A stretch of 64,000 nt of DNA, taken from contig CAUVDV010000001.1 of NCBI GenBank assembly GCA_963550755.1, positions 23,396-87,395 of the forward strand, read 5' to 3'. The notes beneath the pieces were generated by a model. It made no database searches, was not told the origin of the DNA, and was given only the letters and a program-made list of their open reading frames with translations. Source of the stretch: W11650 sp963550755. GTDB taxonomy: Bacteria > Bacillota > Clostridia > Lachnospirales > Vallitaleaceae. Shown in pieces: positions 8,441-18,571 of this stretch (the stretch's first letter is position 1; each line of letters begins with the position of its first letter). The translations under genes and the position numbers were made by a program.

Positions 8441-10183
8441 ATGGATAATAGAAATCAAAATCTTAATAATAAAAATCTTCCGGCTTCGCCGGAATGGACA
8501 GCGGAAACCTATTTTGCCGGCAGCCAACAAGATGCAGCGGAAACTGCCGCACCCGCAGCCGAAGCTACCGGCGCTGATGCCGATCCGGCCGCTATGCCGG
8601 CCGGCACACCAGAGATGAGCCAAGCGGTAGAAGCATCACAGTCTGTTCCCGACATGCCGGAAATCGACCCGATTTATCAGAATATACCGGCTGCCGCTTA
8701 TTCCCAGCCCGGCTCAGGCCAAGCAGGATACCAGCCGAACAGCCAAGCGCATGATTTTGGTCAATATCAGCCAAATTATCAAGCCGAACCAACCGGCGGC
8801 AGCCCTTACTTTTCGGCACAGCCCGCGCCAAATGCTGCCAAGCCGGCCCCCAGCTATCATGAAGTCAAGGCCAAACGGAAGCAGCGCGGTAAGGGCATGC
8901 GCTTTATCGCCGCTTGCCTGGCCTTGGCACTGGCTCTTTACGGCAGCTACTCTTTAGGCTCTTATCAGGCTGAGCAGCGAATTGACGAAAAGCTAACGGA
9001 ATTTCAGCAGGAACTGAAAAATACGCAAACGACCGCTGTTGTTCAGCCGCTGCAATCCTCACCATCGCTGGGTAGTTCGACCGCCGAAGAGGCGAAAAAA
9101 GACGCACCGGTCGCTCCGTCAACCACCAGCGTATCGCCGGTAGTGGCAATTGCCGAACGGGTCGTGCCGTCGGTCGTCACCATCACCAGCACCATTGCTC
9201 CGTCCCGAAGCTCCGGTCTTTTTTCCGGCGGCCAGGCCTCCGGCAGCGGTATTTTGTATAAAACCGAGGGCGACAGCTTGTATTTAATCACCAATCATCA
9301 TGTCATTGAAAACGGCAGCCTGATTCGAGTTACTTTTTCCAACGGCGAAAGCGCTGACGCGGAAGTTGTCGGTTACGATTCCCGCAATGATCTGGCGGTC
9401 TTAAAGGTAAGTTTGGCTGACTTAAATGACAAAAATCTGACAATGGCCACCTTTGGCGATTCTTCTGCCTTAAAGGTCGGTCAGCTGGCTGTTGCCATCG
9501 GCAATCCCTTAGGCGAAGGACATGATCACACGATCACCGCCGGTGTTATCAGCTCGGTCAACCGAACTTTGGATATTGAGAACATTAAAAACTTGGAAGT
9601 GATTCAAACCGACGCCGCAATCAACCCCGGCAACAGCGGCGGCGCTCTGGTCAATGAACGCGGCGAAGTAATCGGCATTAATACTGCTAAATACTCCGAT
9701 GTCAAAGTCGAAGGTATGGGCTTTGCCATCCCCAGCAATATCGCCATGTCGGTGGTAGAAAAAATCCTGAAAAACGGCAGCGGCGACGCAGCCTATGCGT
9801 TAAGCGATGACCGGCCGTTTTTGGGCATTGGTTATTCCGCTATCACCAGCGATATTTACGCCAAAACCGGCGTTCCGTTCGGCGTTTATGTAACGAAAGT
9901 TTATGACGGCAGCGCCGCTGCCGCCGCCGGAGTAAAGGCCGGCGATATCCTGTTCTCGCTTGACGGTGTTCGGATCAAAGACGCTAATATGCTGTTTGAC
10001 AACATCGGCAAGCTGGAATTGGGACAAACTGTAAAACTTGGTCTGGTCCGCGGCGAGGAAATTTTTGAAGTAGAAGCGGTCATTACCTCCTTCGGTGAAG
10101 TCAATGCTAAAAATAACGGCGAATTAGGAAACAAATCGCAGGAAAACCGCAGTGAAAACCAAAACACTGATCAAGATAAATAG
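8441..10183 (+). CDS. Membrane-anchored HtrA/DegP-type serine protease with PDZ domain
   Basis: I choose ATG 8441 because GGAGG lies seven bases ahead; a TTG eight codons earlier is in the same frame but has no site. The product is 580 residues: a long Pro/Gln/Ala-rich cytoplasmic tail (1-145), one transmembrane helix (about 155-173), a Ser/Thr/Pro-rich linker, a trypsin-like domain (about 230-445) and one PDZ domain (about 460-555). The catalytic triad is intact: His near 287 (TNHHVIE), Asp near 317 (RNDLAVLKV) and Ser near 399 (NPGNSGGALV). It acts outside the membrane in degradation or refolding of damaged exported proteins. Its cytoplasmic tail of about 150 residues is unusually long and low in complexity. 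It is a single-gene unit, flanked by an upstream repeat-controlled promoter and a strong terminator. Confidence 0.93.
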   Translation: MDNRNQNLNNKNLPASPEWTAETYFAGSQQDAAETAAPAAEATGADADPAAMPAGTPEMSQAVEASQSVPDMPEIDPIYQNIPAAAYSQPGSGQAGYQPNSQAHDFGQYQPNYQAEPTGGSPYFSAQPAPNAAKPAPSYHEVKAKRKQRGKGMRFIAACLALALALYGSYSLGSYQAEQRIDEKLTEFQQELKNTQTTAVVQPLQSSPSLGSSTAEEAKKDAPVAPSTTSVSPVVAIAERVVPSVVTITSTIAPSRSSGLFSGGQASGSGILYKTEGDSLYLITNHHVIENGSLIRVTFSNGESADAEVVGYDSRNDLAVLKVSLADLNDKNLTMATFGDSSALKVGQLAVAIGNPLGEGHDHTITAGVISSVNRTLDIENIKNLEVIQTDAAINPGNSGGALVNERGEVIGINTAKYSDVKVEGMGFAIPSNIAMSVVEKILKNGSGDAAYALSDDRPFLGIGYSAITSDIYAKTGVPFGVYVTKVYDGSAAAAAGVKAGDILFSLDGVRIKDANMLFDNIGKLELGQTVKLGLVRGEEIFEVEAVITSFGEVNAKNNGELGNKSQENRSENQNTDQDK

Positions 10184-10222
10184 CTCCTTTTAGTCAGCGG
10201 ATAAATCCCCCCTTTATCCGGA

Positions 10223-10280
10223 AAAAGGGAGTGTTGTGAAATGATGGCCTCATCATTTGGCAGCGCTCCCTTTTATTTGT
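10223..10280 (+). terminator. Terminator of the HtrA-type gene
   Basis: AAAAGGGAG (10223-10231) pairs perfectly with CTCCCTTTT (10266-10274). An inner stem AAATGATG/CATCATTT sits inside, and a T-rich tail follows. It lies 40 bases after the stop codon. Confidence 0.8.
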
Positions 10281-10340
10281 TTTGATCATTAACTCCGCTT
10301 TTTCCTGCCAGAAACTTTGCTTTTTTCCCGGGCGGGCGAA

Positions 10341-10510
10341 CTCAGCGAAAAACACAGTCTTTTGATAAACCTAGCGAAAGGCGCAGTCTTTTGGCAAATC
10401 CAGCGAAAAGACATAACCTCTTTAACAAACCCAGTGAAGATGCGCCGTCTTTTGACAAAGTCAGTAAAAAGACACAGCCTTTTGGCAAATCCAGCGAAAA
10501 AGCACAGCCC
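10341..10510. repeat. Degenerate 30-bp tandem repeat, five to six units
   Basis: Units begin at 10341, 10371, 10401, 10431, 10461 and 10491, an exact 30-base period. The consensus is roughly CAGCGAAAAACACAGTC then TTTTGGCAAAYC, with a few substitutions per unit. The period is a multiple of three, so frames on both strands stay open and give 10-residue repeats, but there is no ribosome-binding site and I treat it as non-coding. Two units of the same family occur at 34883-34942 in the same orientation. Confidence 0.75.
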
Positions 10511-10551
10511 AGTCAAAAGCTTGTCTAACAAACACAGGAAAGATAAGTTAA

Positions 10552-11703
10552 TTATTTAACCGCTTGTTTCACCGCCGCCGCCACCGCCGGCGCGACCCGG
10601 CTGTCAAAGGGATCGGGAATCACATATTCCGCCGTTAGTTCCTCCGCCCGGATCAATCCGGCCAGCGCTTCAGCCGCCGCCATTTTCATTTCTTCAGTGA
10701 TTTCCTTTGCACCGGCGTCCAGCGCTCCCCGAAAAATTCCGGGGAAAACCAATACATTATTGATTTGATTCGGATAATCGCTCCGCCCGGTGGCAATAAT
10801 CACCGCTCCCGCCCGGCGCGCTTCTTCCGGCATAATTTCCGGAACCGGGTTTGACATCGCAAAAATCATCGGTGCCGGCGCCATTGACCGCACCATATCA
10901 GCTGTTAAAATATTGGGCGCGGAAACACCGATAAAAACGTCCTTCCCCTTAATCACATCCGCTAAGCTTCCCTTTTCCTGGCGCGGATTGGTCAACTCCG
11001 CAATTTCTTTTTTAGCCGCGGTCAGGCCGGCATCGCTTTGGGCCAGCGCGCCTTTCCGGTCCAGCAAAATAATATCTTTTACCCCAAAACGCAGCAGCAG
11101 CTTAGCAATGGCAATGCCAGCCGCCCCCGCCCCACTGATGACCATTTTCAGCGCCGCCAGCGGCCGGCCGGTCAAGCGGGAGGCATTGAGCAAAGCCGCA
11201 CACAGCGCGATGGCCGTACCATGCTGATCATCATGAAAAACCGGAATATCCAGTTCCTTTTTTAAGCGGCTCTCAATTTCAAAACAGCGCGGCGCGGCAA
11301 TATCCTCCAAGTTAATACCGCCAAAGCCCGGCGCAATATTTTTCACGGTTTGAATAATTTCCTCAGTATCTTTTGTGGCCAAACAAATCGGAAACGCATC
11401 GACATTGCCGAATTCCTTAAACAAAATCGCCTTGCCTTCCATCACCGGCATGGCCGCTTCCGGTCCGATATCACCCAATCCCAAAACCGCCGTACCATCA
11501 GTGACGACCGCCACCAGGTTCCCTTTGGCCGTATATTTATAAGCATCGGCCCGATCAGTGGCAATTCTAAGGCAAGGCTCCGCCACGCCCGGCGTATACG
11601 CCACGCTCAAATCTTCCCTGGTCTTAACCTTGACCTTGGACTGAATCTCAATCTTGCCCCGATGCTCTTCATGCAGTTTCAAACTTTCCGCTTTAAAATC
11701 CAT
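10552..11703 (-). CDS. NAD(P)-dependent malic enzyme (malate dehydrogenase, decarboxylating)
   Basis: A 383-residue malic enzyme of the short bacterial type without a phosphotransacetylase domain. The visible motifs are YTPGVAEPC, DGTAVLGLGDIGP (malate/metal site), FHDDQHGTAI, and the Rossmann nucleotide-binding turn SGAGAAGIAIAKLL. The enzyme oxidatively decarboxylates malate to pyruvate. Two ATGs are two codons apart; GGAGG abuts the first one, so the second (11703), with six bases spacing, is the likelier start. It faces the same way as fumC, which lies upstream in transcription, and the pair would convert fumarate through malate to pyruvate. Confidence 0.93.
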   Translation of the reverse strand: MDFKAESLKLHEEHRGKIEIQSKVKVKTREDLSVAYTPGVAEPCLRIATDRADAYKYTAKGNLVAVVTDGTAVLGLGDIGPEAAMPVMEGKAILFKEFGNVDAFPICLATKDTEEIIQTVKNIAPGFGGINLEDIAAPRCFEIESRLKKELDIPVFHDDQHGTAIALCAALLNASRLTGRPLAALKMVISGAGAAGIAIAKLLLRFGVKDIILLDRKGALAQSDAGLTAAKKEIAELTNPRQEKGSLADVIKGKDVFIGVSAPNILTADMVRSMAPAPMIFAMSNPVPEIMPEEARRAGAVIIATGRSDYPNQINNVLVFPGIFRGALDAGAKEITEEMKMAAAEALAGLIRAEELTAEYVIPDPFDSRVAPAVAAAVKQAVK

Positions 11704-11937
11704 TTTCATCCTCCACTCTTTCGGTTACGCCATACCCGCATTGCGGCGATATTTCGGCAGCCTGCCCCGCTGTAACCTTTTTATTTTCTTCATTTCCGTT
11801 ATTCCTTACCCCAAACCAAAGCTTGCCTTGGCTTTTCCGCCAAAATAACCGCCAGCCGAGCATAAACCGACTGAGCAAACAGCTTCGCTGCCGCGCCATC
11901 AGCCGCGTTAGCTGCTCCAAGCCTGCCTTTCCGCCGT

Positions 11938-13299
<1,362 letters not shown>

Positions 13300-13314
13300 G
13301 GTAGTTCTCCTTTT

Positions 13315-13550
13315 ATAAGCTGTTCGGAAAACGTGCCTGTGCATGCGAGCATGCCCGCACTTTTCCTCACGCCTTGCACTCCCTTTTTTGTTCCGGCATG
13401 ATTGCACGAGAAAATCCTTGCGGATTTTCTCTCCGCATCAGCGCTCATATAAGCTGCTCGAAAAATGCGCTTGGACATGCAAGCATGCCCCGCTCATTTT
13501 CCTCACACCTTGCACTCACGCCTTCACTTCGCAACATTATACCACATAAT
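13315..13550. repeat. Palindromic intergenic repeat, copy 1
   Basis: Two related units of about 70 bases (13315-13385 and 13449-13520), each with a GCATGC-type inverted core and ending CTTGCACTC, flank a perfect hairpin at 13408-13431 (GAGAAAATCC, TTGC loop, GGATTTTCTC). The hairpin and one unit reappear at 39451-39560 in the same orientation. No coding capacity is supported. It lies directly between fumC and the long low-GC operon. Confidence 0.75.
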
Positions 13551-13582
13551 ATGGTGAAAATGGTTGAAAAAAGTTTTTTTGA

Positions 13583-13640
13583 CCAAAAAAAATTAAAAAT
13601 ACCACTAACAATTTATTTCGGGTTAGTGGTATTTTAAAAA
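13583..13640 (-). terminator. Terminator of the long SIS/kinase/importer operon
   Basis: AAAATACCACTAAC (13596-13609) pairs perfectly over 14 bases with GTTAGTGGTATTTT (13622-13635). Read on the minus strand, the stem is followed by TTTTTAATTTTTTTT. It lies 30 bases after the last gene of the operon. Confidence 0.85.
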
Positions 13641-13665
13641 GAAAGATGGTAAACGGTCAAAGAAT

Positions 13666-14835
13666 TTAATCTACATATTCAATTTTACTGGTTTTAATTG
13701 TATTAATTCCGCCTTCTTGGCTAAACAATGGGTTATCAGCCCCCATTCCTCCAAAATATTCATAGCCCCGGTCGATGGCAATATAATTTCCCAACATAAA
13801 TAAAGGAATAAAATTCACCAAGGGATTTACAAAGTCATCCTTTGCTCCAGGAACCTGGCATACGATTACCCCTGGCTGGAAGATTTCCGGCTTGGCATCT
13901 GTGACTACAAGTACATTTCGATTGGACTTTTGCATAGAGGCTATCGTTTCAACCGTTCGGCTGAAAGAAGCACATTCCTCAAAAGCGACAACCATCGTGC
14001 CCAGTTGATCCCGCTTAGTCTGAAAATAGTCAATATGGCACCAATCCTCACTGTCATTTAAGCAATTCAAGCTGCCACACAATTCAAAAAACTTGGCCGT
14101 TGCAAAATAAGCGGTCGCAAAATCACTGCCTCCCCCCACAAAACCAAAGCCAAGGTAATTTTTCCATATTTTAGCTAAATCAAACATTTGATTATCCACT
14201 TGAGTTAAAACAGCATCATTACAAACCGAAACCACCTGCGCTACGACTTCTTGGCGAATTTCCGCAGCCCATTCAGCCGTGGCCGTTCCTCGAATTTGAC
14301 CGGCATGAAGCGCCATCAATAATGTAGTGCAAATAGCCGCCACATATGTCCTGGTTTGAAATACAGGCGAAAATTCGGCAGTTTTTGGAATCTCAATCTG
14401 CAGAATATGACCCGCTTCCTTAGCTAACCCGGATTCAGGATTGCCGGTAATAGCTAACGTAGTACAGCCCTTAGCTGCCGCCCGCTTCATCGCCTCGATC
14501 ACTCGCGAACCGCCGCCGGAAACACTAATAACCACAACCAAAGTTTGTTCCGGATGCTCCGGCGAAAACACATGATGGCGGCTCACATCAATACAACGCA
14601 GAACCTGATAATCCGCTCCCAGGAACATTCGGCTGCCAATTTCCTTGGTCGCAAGACTGGCGGCGTAAGAATCACCATTGCCCGTCACCACTACATGCCG
14701 AATATTTTTTAAAATTTCATCGTCGATTATCCGGGACAAGAAATCATCGCTCAGCTTTTCCAAAAGCCCTTGGATAAATTCGGGATAATCTTTAAAGCCT
14801 GATTTCACATTATTATCTCTTTCCATTTTTTTCAC
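13666..14835 (-). CDS. SIS-domain sugar isomerase/deglycase-like protein (paralog 1, last gene of operon)
   Basis: A 389-residue protein of two SIS folds, related to the isomerase half of GlmS and to FrlB-type deglycases. Phosphosugar-binding loops are visible at TGNGDSYAAS (51-60) and SVSGGGSR (104-111). A Ser-Glu-Asp-Trp-Cys-His cluster (262-267) corresponds in position to the Glu/His catalytic segment of related SIS enzymes. Family members bind phosphorylated amino sugars or Amadori compounds. The likely start is GTG 14835, with AGGAGG nine bases upstream; an ATG three codons in is the alternative. It is the most distal of five SIS paralogs in this operon and has the most diverged N-terminus. 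Substrate unknown. Confidence 0.75.
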   Translation of the reverse strand: MKKMERDNNVKSGFKDYPEFIQGLLEKLSDDFLSRIIDDEILKNIRHVVVTGNGDSYAASLATKEIGSRMFLGADYQVLRCIDVSRHHVFSPEHPEQTLVVVISVSGGGSRVIEAMKRAAAKGCTTLAITGNPESGLAKEAGHILQIEIPKTAEFSPVFQTRTYVAAICTTLLMALHAGQIRGTATAEWAAEIRQEVVAQVVSVCNDAVLTQVDNQMFDLAKIWKNYLGFGFVGGGSDFATAYFATAKFFELCGSLNCLNDSEDWCHIDYFQTKRDQLGTMVVAFEECASFSRTVETIASMQKSNRNVLVVTDAKPEIFQPGVIVCQVPGAKDDFVNPLVNFIPLFMLGNYIAIDRGYEYFGGMGADNPLFSQEGGINTIKTSKIEYVD

Positions 14836-14868
14836 AGCAAAACCTCCTCATATGCTCATATTCTGAAA

Positions 14869-16119
14869 TTACGTCTGACGCTTTCGGTTCTGATTAATCG
14901 AAACTGCGCCCAATATACCCGCAACCGCATACAGAACAATACTCATAATAAAGGCCCCCCGATAAGAGCCAAACTTATCATAAAACAAACCGATACTGGC
15001 ATATAAACCACCGCCAATCAAACTATTAACCATCATCATCAAAGACCAAATTTCAGAATAATGGCCGCTGCCCACGATATTTCGGGCCAGAAGCGGACAT
15101 TGCACCATATACATACTGTTACCCAAGCCAACAATAAATATTGCCGGATATACAAAAATTGGATTTTGAAAACTCAAAAACATGGTAAGATATCCTAAAG
15201 CCGTAGTAATACCGCCCCAAAGCAGACCAGCTTTCACACCTCGTCGATCATTAATTTTTCCCACAATGACACTGCTTAGCGTCCCTCCCAGATTCGAAAA
15301 CACGCCAACCGCCGCTCCAAAGTTAATACTTTGTTTCAATTCAATTGTGGCAAAATTAGTAGCATAGCCGGAAACACCACAAGCATAGCTGTACAAAACA
15401 CAGGCTGTCCAGGCAATGTATAACAGCGGAAGTCGGAAAGCCTGTGTTTTAGTTAAACTGTAAGTCTCCGTCACCGAAGGGATCTCCTCCTGAATATCTT
15501 CTTTTTCTTCCGCCCCATAAGGTTCGCATCCTACCTCTCTGGGGCTGCGAATTAACGCAAACACCACCGGAATCGTAATGATCGCTGCCATCGCTGCCAT
15601 AATAAAGTATGCATTTCTCCACCCCAAGTCTGTAATCAGCTTAGCAGATAACAGCGTGTACAAAATTGTTGCCGCTGTTCCAACTGCTGTAACGATACCC
15701 AGTACTGTCCCATTCTTTTTACGAAACCACATATTCAACAAAATAGGAATGGAAACAAAACCGGTAAACGCCTGAGCAATACCAATCATAGCCCCCGAAA
15801 AATAAAACATCTGAACCGTTTGATAAGTTCCCATTAACGCCAGACCGATGACCTCCAAGACAGACGAAATTCCGATAACTAATCCAACCTTTTTAGTTGT
15901 AATCATGCGTGCTGCCGTAGTATACAGCAATGCCATAGAAATAGCCTGAATACTGGTAAACATGGTAAGTTGACTGACCTTACAGCCTAAGTCCTGAACA
16001 ATTGGCGTAATAAAGTTACCTACCGCCGCCGCGCAGGCGCCTCCCGTTCCCAGCTTCATTAAAATACAGGCAATGACAATCTTCCATGCGTAATGCATTT
16101 TTATTTTTTCTTTTCTCAT
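14869..16119 (-). CDS. MFS transporter, oxalate/formate-antiporter (OFA)-like
   Basis: A 416-residue protein with 12 predicted membrane helices and a charged central loop (EEKEDIQEEIPSVTETYS, about residues 205-225) between the two six-helix halves. The N-terminus (YAWKIVIACILMKLGTGG) and the GRINDRRG-like loop (VGKINDRRGVKAGLL) fit the OFA branch of the major facilitator superfamily, which moves organic anions or carboxylates by antiport. Inside a catabolic operon that already has an ABC importer, it may export an end product or import a related substrate. Start ATG 16119 has GAGAGG just ahead. Confidence 0.82.
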   Translation of the reverse strand: MRKEKIKMHYAWKIVIACILMKLGTGGACAAAVGNFITPIVQDLGCKVSQLTMFTSIQAISMALLYTTAARMITTKKVGLVIGISSVLEVIGLALMGTYQTVQMFYFSGAMIGIAQAFTGFVSIPILLNMWFRKKNGTVLGIVTAVGTAATILYTLLSAKLITDLGWRNAYFIMAAMAAIITIPVVFALIRSPREVGCEPYGAEEKEDIQEEIPSVTETYSLTKTQAFRLPLLYIAWTACVLYSYACGVSGYATNFATIELKQSINFGAAVGVFSNLGGTLSSVIVGKINDRRGVKAGLLWGGITTALGYLTMFLSFQNPIFVYPAIFIVGLGNSMYMVQCPLLARNIVGSGHYSEIWSLMMMVNSLIGGGLYASIGLFYDKFGSYRGAFIMSIVLYAVAGILGAVSINQNRKRQT

Positions 16120-16143
16120 ATGCCTCTCACTTCATTCTTATTT

Positions 16144-16971
16144 TTAGATTCTGCCCCTATCCAGTTCTTCTTCCAATTCCCTGACGTTGCGAACATACTC
16201 CGCAACTATAGAGCCAATAATGGGTCCGCCCCATTTGCCGCCTTCAAAAGCGGTTCCCACCAAAGCCCCGTCGGCATAGCGCAATCGCTCTTTACAATTA
16301 TCCGCTGAAGTAGCGCCGCCCAAAATAACAGGAAAATTACCAGCCGCCTTCACGTCTTGAACCAAGCGCTCATTTTGCGCAAAATCCCGATCACAAACCT
16401 CAATCGCATTAGCCCCCAGGCGCATAGAAGTCTGCGCCAAGCTTTGAATTTCAGCTGAACTATACTCGCCCACATGGTGATAACCAGAAATCTCAGAGAG
16501 CATCCCTATATTCATACCATCAATCTTTTTCCGATACTCCGCTACCTTTAAAGGCTCTCCCTCCATAGTGCCATAGAGCGTTTCTACTTTCCCCACCAGC
16601 GCCGAACAGCGGGTAAAATCTGCGCCGGCGGCCTTACAAACTGCCAAGGACGGTGTAATACAGTTCATCATAATTTGCGCGCCGATAATGAAATCAGAAC
16701 CTACCGCGTCCCGAACCCGAGCCGTCACCGCCGCCAGTCCCGCTACCCGGGCATAGTCCGTATCATCCGTACTGGGATAAAATACGTCTACCGTCTGGAT
16801 CAAACCTCCGTCCGCCCCATTTTCTTTCAGCGCCATACAGTCAGAAATAGCCTTTTTCGTCATCTTATCCAAAAAGCCATCCTGATAAAGAGGGGTGGAA
16901 ACCATAGGCAAAAGGTGAACCAAGCCAATAACCAATTTTTTCCCATTTAGGTGATCAAAACAAGTACTCAT
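16144..16971 (-). CDS. BtpA/SgcQ-family TIM-barrel protein
   Basis: A 275-residue protein matching the BtpA family: it opens with a GLVHLLPM segment (family GmvHl.PLPG), has the strand-loop DGGLIQTVDVFYPS, the repeated barrel strands FIIGAQIMMNCITPS and ILGGATSADNC, and the C-terminal phosphate-site-like ADGALVGTAFEGG. BtpA was named for a photosystem I assembly factor, but bacterial relatives such as SgcQ sit in sugar operons and are predicted TIM-barrel phosphosugar-type enzymes of unproven activity. The start is ATG 16971 with AAGGAG six bases ahead, not the ATG 12 codons earlier. It lies between the MFS gene and a YjbQ-like gene. Confidence 0.8.
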   Translation of the reverse strand: MSTCFDHLNGKKLVIGLVHLLPMVSTPLYQDGFLDKMTKKAISDCMALKENGADGGLIQTVDVFYPSTDDTDYARVAGLAAVTARVRDAVGSDFIIGAQIMMNCITPSLAVCKAAGADFTRCSALVGKVETLYGTMEGEPLKVAEYRKKIDGMNIGMLSEISGYHHVGEYSSAEIQSLAQTSMRLGANAIEVCDRDFAQNERLVQDVKAAGNFPVILGGATSADNCKERLRYADGALVGTAFEGGKWGGPIIGSIVAEYVRNVRELEEELDRGRI

Positions 16972-16996
16972 ATTGTGCTCCTTTCTTTCTGAATCT

Positions 16997-17398
16997 TCAA
17001 ACCCCAAATACCATTATCGCATAACTGCGTTGCTTCCCCTCACAATACTCGGCCAAAAAAATTCCCTGCGAACCGCCAAGTTTTAACTCTCCGTCCGCTA
17101 CAATGAAATCCATCGTTTGTCCGCCTACCGCTACTTTACTTTGAGCCGCGGCCTTCCATGGATCATTGTTTAAATTATAATCCAGCCGAGCCGGCCAAAT
17201 TCGATTAAAGTCATCAATAATGTCTTCATGTCCTTTTGTATCATAAAAAGACGTACAAAGGATCCCCGCGTCCGCCGCCAAAACAGATACTACGGCAAGG
17301 CCATGCTTTACTCCGCTTTCTGCTATAGTCTGCTTAACGCTTTCTGTAATTTCCAGCAAAGAGCCGCTTTGCGTCTGAACAATTTTTTCTGTATACAT
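16997..17398 (-). CDS. YjbQ/UPF0047-like protein lacking the conserved histidines
   Basis: A 133-residue single YjbQ domain; the length is exactly that of the family. It keeps the family's scaffold (ESGVKHGLAVVSV, the GELKLGGSQGIFLAEY strand pair), but the three conserved histidines seen in the neighbouring double-domain protein at positions 41, 76 and 86 are Ala, Leu and Gln here. YjbQ proteins are small trimeric barrels with a metal-ion-like site at the subunit interface; this copy would have lost it and could be a regulatory or structural subunit, perhaps mixing with the other YjbQ domains. Start ATG 17398 has AAAGGAG ahead; the longer upstream frame overlaps the next SIS gene and is not used. 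Confidence 0.7.
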   Translation of the reverse strand: MYTEKIVQTQSGSLLEITESVKQTIAESGVKHGLAVVSVLAADAGILCTSFYDTKGHEDIIDDFNRIWPARLDYNLNNDPWKAAAQSKVAVGGQTMDFIVADGELKLGGSQGIFLAEYCEGKQRSYAIMVFGV

Positions 17399-17411
17399 AG
17401 CAATTTCTCCT

Positions 17412-18566
17412 TTACATAATCCTAATTTTGCTGGAACGAATGGTATTATTTCCTGGCTCCGACCAAATTCCGCCGCCCCGGAAAAAAGACTCCCCATTAA
17501 GCGTAGAAAGGTAACCTGCTAAAATAGCTCCCGGAACATAATTCATCATAGCAAACAAAAAATCATATTCCTCCGGTGACGATGGCACTTGACAAAAGGT
17601 AACCCCTTGAATATCACCAAAATCACTAAGATTTCCATCTGAGATCAAGAGCAATGGACGTTTTATGCTGGAGGCTTGCAATAAAGTTTCTCCAATCCGG
17701 CTGCGGTCATTGACCTTCTTGGCCGCTACTACGACGGTCCCAATGCCGACGGGTTTTTTTTGAAAAAATCCTGTGTGACACCAATTTTCGCTATCATCTG
17801 TAACCGCCGTATAGCCCGTTGTTTCTACAACTTTCGCTGCCATGAAAAAGGCGGAAGCAAACTGAATGTCATCTCCAATGTAATCAAAACTCCTAAAATT
17901 TCTCCAGTTCTGAGCCAGGATAAACATTTGCTGATCAATTCGTTCCATTTCAGCTGCCCAGAGCATAGTATTGTCCACAATCGCCTTGCCCATATGTTCA
18001 ACTGTCCCCAGCGCGCTGCAGCCTGTAATTTCCCCTAGTTTAGCTGCCAATAAATATAAGCCTGTCAGCGAAGCAAAATAATTCCGTAAGCCGGGATTCG
18101 CGTTGGGAAACGCCGGAGTATGCACCAAAAAGGTATAGGCTGCTTCCTGCGCTGCCGGCGAATCCGGATTATTTGTTAAGGCTAAAGACACACAGCTATA
18201 ATGATTGGCTCGGCGCAGAGCCTCTTGAATCCGAGCCGAACCGCCGGAACAGCTTACCCCAATAACCAACGTATTTTCACTGTCAAACTTGGAAAAATCC
18301 ATAAAACGAGTTACGTCAATGGCGCGAGCATAGGAAAATTCACTGCCAAAGCGGCCGGCGAACTTTCGAAACGCAGGAATGGAAGCCAGCGCCGCTGCGT
18401 AAGAATCTCCGCAGCCAGTAATGATTACTCGCCGAATTTTCTTCATAACCTCATCCGGTACGGCTTCCGTCAGTCCCAAACGCACGCCCTCTACTTGCAG
18501 CCTGGCTAAATCCGGCAAACTAAGACATTGCTGCCGCAGAGGATTATCAAATGTAATCTTTTCCAT
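17412..18566 (-). CDS. SIS-domain sugar isomerase/deglycase-like protein (paralog 2)
   Basis: A 384-residue two-SIS-fold protein. The first phosphosugar loop is TGCGDSYAAAL (50-60), the second SCSGGSAR (105-112), and the Ser-Glu-Asn-Trp-Cys-His cluster lies at 259-264. Its N-terminus (FDNPLRQQCLSLPDL) closely resembles that of paralog 3 (YDNPIRQQVFELPNL), marking these two as the closest pair in the operon. ATG 18566 follows CGGAGG by seven bases; the TTG one codon earlier is less likely. It lies between the two YjbQ genes, 13 bases from the shorter one and six from the longer. Possible activities are phosphosugar isomerase, Amadori-product deglycase or aminosugar deaminase. Confidence 0.77.
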   Translation of the reverse strand: MEKITFDNPLRQQCLSLPDLARLQVEGVRLGLTEAVPDEVMKKIRRVIITGCGDSYAAALASIPAFRKFAGRFGSEFSYARAIDVTRFMDFSKFDSENTLVIGVSCSGGSARIQEALRRANHYSCVSLALTNNPDSPAAQEAAYTFLVHTPAFPNANPGLRNYFASLTGLYLLAAKLGEITGCSALGTVEHMGKAIVDNTMLWAAEMERIDQQMFILAQNWRNFRSFDYIGDDIQFASAFFMAAKVVETTGYTAVTDDSENWCHTGFFQKKPVGIGTVVVAAKKVNDRSRIGETLLQASSIKRPLLLISDGNLSDFGDIQGVTFCQVPSSPEEYDFLFAMMNYVPGAILAGYLSTLNGESFFRGGGIWSEPGNNTIRSSKIRIM

Positions 18567-18571
18567 CAATT

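Noticed and set aside
10341..10510. CRISPR array
   Set aside because: The units are contiguous 30-bp degenerate tandem copies with no distinct spacers, and no cas gene is nearby.
13300..13407. N-terminal extension of fumarase
   Set aside because: The extra 36 codons translate the palindromic repeat; the family N-terminus begins at ATG 13299 behind AGGAG.
16997..17497. Longer start for the single YjbQ-like gene
   Set aside because: The extra 33 residues overlap the upstream SIS gene, and ATG 17398 has the good ribosome-binding site.
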